From: Paraburkholderia caledonica NBRC 102488
Lineage (GTDB): Bacteria > Pseudomonadota > Gammaproteobacteria > Burkholderiales > Burkholderiaceae
Direction: 5' to 3'
Assembly (NCBI RefSeq): GCF_000685095.1
Contig: NZ_BAYE01000002.1
Coordinates: forward strand, 558,001-622,000
DNA length: 64,000 bases
A program made the translations under genes and the position numbers. The notes below the pieces were generated by a model. The model had not been told where the DNA came from. It saw only the letters and a list, made by a program, of their open reading frames with translations, and did no database searches. Positions 60,813 through 64,000 of the stretch are shown here, piece by piece (position 1 is the stretch's first letter; each line of letters starts with the position of its first letter).

Positions 60813-60908
60813 GGTGGGGTTCCCATACGACGACATTACAATCGGTCCTGCCCGGTTGACGAATAGCCCTTGTTTCAAGGGACGTTTCGTGTGACTCGCC
60901 AATTTCAT

Positions 60909-61222
60909 GTTGCGGTCACTTACCGTTCGTGTAGTATCCGCTACACCAAAGTTCTTGCAAATCTACTCGATCAAAATAGACTGCGCAATGTGTTTCCCGT
61001 GCGTATGCGGATGGTGCAACGCGGCATTCAAAGAGCGCGCGTTTGATCGATCTTCCAGTTTGCGCGGAAGCTGTCGCACCCGCAGCACTCATAACACCCG
61101 CAGCACTCACACTATGCAAGGCCCGCTGTATGATGAGGACGCGCATCTGCCCTGGCGAACAGCGGACGCAAAGTCGCAAGGTGCAAATCGTTTAACGACG
61201 CCAAAAGAGATACTGGACCGCC
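60909..61222. other. divergent promoter region of the nicotinate operon and tetR
   Basis: A 314-bp region with no gene. It contains the 18-bp palindrome at 60929-60946, a more AT-rich tract (about 60948-60985) and two exact 14-bp direct repeats (ACCCGCAGCACTCA) at 61078-61091 and 61096-61109. It separates the reductase gene from the TetR gene. Confidence 0.7.
60929..60946. promoter_or_regulatory. operator-like palindrome for the nicotinate operon
   Basis: GTGTAG-TATCCG-CTACAC is a perfect inverted repeat with a 6-bp centre, close to the 5' end of the 6-hydroxynicotinate reductase gene. The size fits a TetR operator. The divergent TetR gene is the probable binder. Confidence 0.7.
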
Positions 61223-61972
61223 ATGAGTTCCACTGCCGCTCGCAAACCGGGAGCCACCGGCATCCGTGCGAAACAGGCGCAAGACACGCGCGCCAAGATA
61301 CTGAAAGCGGCAATCAAGGTCTTCGCGAAGCAAGGCTATGCAAGCGGGCGCGTGGAAAGCATTTCGAAGGCTGCGCGCTCGCACGACCGAATGATCTACT
61401 ACTACTTCGGCAGCAAGGAACAGTTGTTTATCGAAGTACTGGAAACGATCTACACGCAGTTCAACGAAGCGGAGAGCAAGCTCGATCTCGATCTGGACGA
61501 TCCGGTACACGGCCTCGAACAGATGGTCGAGTTCGTCTGGCAGTACTACCTCGACCATCCCGAGTTCGTTACGCTGCTGTCGAGCGAGAATCTGCATCAA
61601 GGCAAGCACGCGAAGAAGTCTTCGAAGCTGAAGGAGATTTCTGGCTTTGCGATCTCCGTGGTGCAAAAGCTTCTGGATGCAGGCAAGGCGCAGCGCGTTT
61701 TCCGCGCCGACGTAAAGGCGCGCGACGTGTATTTGCTAATCGCATCGCTCGGCTACTTCTATAACGCGAACCAGTACACGTTGGGCGCGTTTCTCGGCGA
61801 GCCGCTAATGGACAAGGCGGCGCTCGCGCATTGGCGCGAAGTTATCAAGGACACCGTATTGCGCGCTGTCCGGATCGACTCGCCAGCTCAGGCGCGCCCG
61901 AATGCAGATGCCGTGACTGACGTTGATGCTAATTCACGTCGCGAAACCGAGCCCGCACGGCCCACCATGTAA
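61223..61972 (+). CDS. TetR-family regulator of the nicotinate operon
   Basis: A 249-residue TetR protein. The helix-turn-helix spans residues about 22-66 (AAIKVFAKQGYASGRVESIS, then DRMIYYYFGSKEQLF). The C-terminal ligand domain is helical and the last 25 residues are polar and disordered. It resembles RutR-like and TetR_C_3-type catabolic regulators. It is divergent from the reductase gene with a palindrome between them, so it most likely represses the nicotinate operon. An intrinsic terminator lies immediately after its stop, although that one serves the opposite strand. Confidence 0.92.
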   Translation: MSSTAARKPGATGIRAKQAQDTRAKILKAAIKVFAKQGYASGRVESISKAARSHDRMIYYYFGSKEQLFIEVLETIYTQFNEAESKLDLDLDDPVHGLEQMVEFVWQYYLDHPEFVTLLSSENLHQGKHAKKSSKLKEISGFAISVVQKLLDAGKAQRVFRADVKARDVYLLIASLGYFYNANQYTLGAFLGEPLMDKAALAHWREVIKDTVLRAVRIDSPAQARPNADAVTDVDANSRRETEPARPTM

Positions 61973-61998
61973 AAACGCGCGCCGTATCGGGCGCGCGT
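61971..61998 (-). terminator. intrinsic terminator of the pca operon
   Basis: ACGCGCGCC (61975-61983) and GGCGCGCGT (61990-61998) form a 9-bp GC stem with a 6-nt loop. On the minus strand the stem is followed by TTTTT, the complement of AAAAA at 61971-61975. It lies 34 bp after the pcaC stop and abuts the convergent TetR gene. Confidence 0.8.
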
Positions 61999-62031
61999 CG
62001 TAGGGTTGAAGCATGACTGCCGCGAACCAAC

Positions 62032-62424
62032 TCACTGCTTCGCTGCGGCGTCGTCCTCGCGGAACAGTTTGTCGGCGAGATGAAACGCGGAGTTGGCCGC
62101 CGGCACCCCGCAATAAATCGCGGTTTGCAGCAATACCTCTTTGATCTGTTCTCGCGTCACGCCATTGTTTTTCGCCGCGCGCAAATGCAGCGCAAGTTCT
62201 TCGCTGCGATTCAACGCGACCATCATTGCAATGGTCAGCAGGCTGCGTGTGTGCCGCGGCAAGCCCTCGCGTGTCCAGATTTCACCCCACGCATAACGAG
62301 TGATGAAATTCTGGAACTCTTCAGTCAACTCTGTGCGATTCGCAAGCGAGCGGTCCACGTGCGCATCGCCCAATACTGCACGGCGCACGCCCATTCCGGC
62401 TTCGTATCGGTCTTCGTCGTTCAT
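62032..62424 (-). CDS. pcaC: 4-carboxymuconolactone decarboxylase
   Basis: A 130-residue PcaC. The family hallmarks are visible: YEAGMGVRRAVLGDAHVDRS at the start, FITRYAWGEIWTREGL, ALHLRAAKNNGVTREQIKEV and QTAIYCGVPAANSAFH near the C-terminus. It decarboxylates 4-carboxymuconolactone to beta-ketoadipate enol-lactone in protocatechuate breakdown. Length is normal. The start at 62424 overlaps the pcaD stop (ATGA). Confidence 0.95.
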   Translation of the reverse strand: MNDEDRYEAGMGVRRAVLGDAHVDRSLANRTELTEEFQNFITRYAWGEIWTREGLPRHTRSLLTIAMMVALNRSEELALHLRAAKNNGVTREQIKEVLLQTAIYCGVPAANSAFHLADKLFREDDAAAKQ

Positions 62425-63212
62425 TTGGGCTCCGTCAAAAAGTCGATGACTGTCTTCGTGAAAGCATCGGCCTTCTCGATGTTCGAAATATGCGACGCGT
62501 CCAGCTCGACGTAACGCGCGCCTGGAATCGCCTGCGCGAGTTCGCGTCCTTGCGCAGGCGTGGCCGCGACGTCGTGCGTGCCGCTGATCACGAGCACCGG
62601 CAGCTTGATGCCGTGCGTTTCGGGGCGAAGATCGGTGGCGTCGATCGCATCGCAATTCGATGCATAACCTTCCTTGTCCGTGTGCACGAATACGTCGCGA
62701 ATCATGGCGAGCACCACCGGCTCCCGCTCGATGTAGTCGGCGGTGAACCAGCGCGGCAACACCGCATCCGACAGCGCCAGCATGCCTTCCGTGCGAGCCC
62801 GCGCGGCGCGCGGCACCCACACTTCAGGCGAGCCGATTCGCGCCGCCGTATTCGCGAGCACGACGCGCTCAAAACGATTCGCATGACGAGCGGCCAGCGC
62901 TACGCCTGTCAGCCCGCCCATCGACACGCCGCAAAAATTCGCGCGCGCGATCTTCAGCGTGTCCATCAGGCCCAGTACGTCGCTACTCAGTTGCTCGATC
63001 GTGTACGGACCTTTCGGCGCTTCGGAATGGCCGTGACCGCGCGTGTCGTAGCGCAACACGCGGAAGTGCTTCGACAGCGCCGCGACTTGCGGCGTCCACA
63101 TGGACAGGTCACTGCCTAGCGAATTCGACAGCACGATCCACGGTGCATTACCGTGACGGTCGCCGTCGATCCGATAGTGAAGCTCCGTGCCGTTGACTGC
63201 GGCGTAAGGCAT
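62421..63212 (-). CDS. pcaD: 3-oxoadipate enol-lactonase
   Basis: A 263-residue alpha/beta hydrolase. The nucleophile serine is in FCGVSMGGLTG, the acid Asp in LVISGTHDVAATP and the His in ELDASHISNIE near the C-terminus. The N-terminal NSLGSDLSMWTPQ segment is typical of PcaD. It opens beta-ketoadipate enol-lactone to beta-ketoadipate. The ATG at 63212 is chosen over longer frames because AAGGAG precedes it and it begins with the usual beta strand. It follows pcaB by 5 bp and overlaps pcaC. Confidence 0.94.
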   Translation of the reverse strand: MPYAAVNGTELHYRIDGDRHGNAPWIVLSNSLGSDLSMWTPQVAALSKHFRVLRYDTRGHGHSEAPKGPYTIEQLSSDVLGLMDTLKIARANFCGVSMGGLTGVALAARHANRFERVVLANTAARIGSPEVWVPRAARARTEGMLALSDAVLPRWFTADYIEREPVVLAMIRDVFVHTDKEGYASNCDAIDATDLRPETHGIKLPVLVISGTHDVAATPAQGRELAQAIPGARYVELDASHISNIEKADAFTKTVIDFLTEPK

Positions 63213-63217
63213 GCCGG

Positions 63218-64000
63218 TTACTCCTTCGAAGGGGCGCGCTGTGAACGCGCGGTATGAAGCGCCAGCGCTGCGTCCACATATGCGTGCGCCTGGCCGACGT
63301 ATTGAGCGGGGTCGAGCAGTTGTTTCAGACGCTCGACCGAAAGATGCTGGGTCACGGCCGCGTCCGCGGACAGCACATCGAAAAGCGTCTGGCCGTCGCG
63401 GATCGCGGCTTTCGACGCGCGCTCCACGAGATGATGCGCGTCCATCCGGCCGATGCTGTCCCCGAGCGCAAGCATGACCGCTTCGCCGAGAATCAGGCCG
63501 TGCGTGACGTCGAGATTCGCGGCAAGGCGCGGCACGTTCACGTTGAGTCCAGCCGCGATCTGTTCGATGTTGGCGAGCGCGCCGCCAGCAAGCCGTGCAA
63601 GATCCGGCAGCGCGTCCCATTCGGCCTGCCAGCCGCCGAGCGCGCGCTCGTGTTCCTGCACCATGCCCGCAAATACCGTGGCGACGAGTCCGGGCGCACG
63701 CGTGGCCGCCGTGAGAACCGCCGCGCAGCCAACCGGATTACGCTTGTGCGGCATCGTCGACGATCCGCCTTTGCCCGCAGCGGCAGGCTCGGCGAGTTCG
63801 TCGATCTCGGTTTGCATTTGCAGCGAGATGTCGCGCGCGATCTTTCCGAGCGTGCCGATCAGCATGCCGAAGAACGATGCGCTCTCCGCAATCCGGTCGC
63901 GCTGCGTATGCCACGGCAATGTAGGCACCGTGAGGCCGAGTTCTTGCGCGAGCGCTTGCGTGACTTGCGGCGCAGCATCGCGAAGGCTCGCCAGCGTGCC
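63218..64000 (-). CDS. pcaB: 3-carboxy-cis,cis-muconate cycloisomerase (5' part missing)
   Basis: The visible 260 or so C-terminal residues belong to the fumarase/aspartase superfamily. The flexible signature loop GKGGSSTMPHKRNPVGC is complete, with the catalytic serine usually in this loop. The C-terminal sequence (MVQEHERALGGWQAEWDALP) is typical of PcaB/CMLE. It converts 3-carboxymuconate to 4-carboxymuconolactone. The gene runs off the right edge of the window. It precedes pcaD and pcaC in one operon. Confidence 0.94.
   Translation of the reverse strand, partial: GTLASLRDAAPQVTQALAQELGLTVPTLPWHTQRDRIAESASFFGMLIGTLGKIARDISLQMQTEIDELAEPAAAGKGGSSTMPHKRNPVGCAAVLTAATRAPGLVATVFAGMVQEHERALGGWQAEWDALPDLARLAGGALANIEQIAAGLNVNVPRLAANLDVTHGLILGEAVMLALGDSIGRMDAHHLVERASKAAIRDGQTLFDVLSADAAVTQHLSVERLKQLLDPAQYVGQAHAYVDAALALHTARSQRAPSKE

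Overview
The window is GC-rich proteobacterial DNA. Several marks point to Burkholderiaceae, most likely Paraburkholderia or a close relative: two Burkholderia-type trimeric porins, a DUF3701-type integrase relic, a UPF0280 and tandem 'amino acid synthesis' (DUF1185) gene set, a MocR regulator beside an omega-transaminase, and a dense load of catabolic operons. No rRNA, tRNA or CRISPR array was seen.

Layout. (1) 1-9658: a beta-galactoside utilisation locus. A divergent LacI regulator faces a CUT1 sugar ABC importer (ATPase, binding protein, two permeases), followed by a GH42 and a GH35 beta-galactosidase. Two TTTAAGCGCTTAAA-type operators lie in the divergent promoter region. (2) 9680-10269: decayed integrase. 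(3) 10390-16880: TetR-controlled RND efflux system (outer-membrane factor, adaptor, pump) with matching operators at both promoters; its tail is truncated into SDR and MarR fragments (16911-17390). (4) 17973-28533: an eleven-gene minus-strand catabolic operon: two fused CoA-transferases, MFS transporter, DUF4286 protein, FAH-family hydrolase, AroE-like dehydrogenase, IclR regulator, two MaoC hydratases, TIM-barrel isomerase and aldo/keto reductase. A divergent porin follows (28814-30001). Paired sites matching the known IclR-type palindrome TGGAAATNATTTCCA sit at both promoters. The substrate is not recognisable.

(5) 30.1-41.7 kb: an accessory, partly decayed region. It holds a Gfo/Idh oxidoreductase, a ModA-like binding protein, a protealysin-type metalloprotease with its emfourin-like inhibitor, an IS1182-like relic, HD-hydrolase, DUF6515-like and repeat-protein fragments, a second porin, exported hypotheticals, a SYLF protein and a second integrase fragment. 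(6) 41.9-46.6 kb: LysE exporter, MocR regulator, omega-amino-acid transaminase with an odd repeated leader, a DUF6496 basic protein and a small hypothetical.

(7) 46.7-60.9 kb: one minus-strand operon that I read as reductive nicotinate catabolism. 6-hydroxynicotinate reductase comes first, then UPF0280, two DUF1185 proteins, a fused LivH-LivM permease, LivG, LivF, enamidase, a NicA-like 2Fe-2S subunit, a NicB-like molybdopterin/tri-haem subunit and a branched-chain-type binding protein. A divergent TetR gene (61223-61972) and an 18-bp palindrome lie at its head. Together these would import a pyridine carboxylate, hydroxylate it with electrons leaving through cytochrome c, reduce the ring with a flavin/Fe-S enzyme and open it hydrolytically to 2-formylglutarate. 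The later steps of that route are not in the window. (8) 62.0-64.0 kb: the pcaB-pcaD-pcaC protocatechuate genes, ending in an intrinsic terminator.
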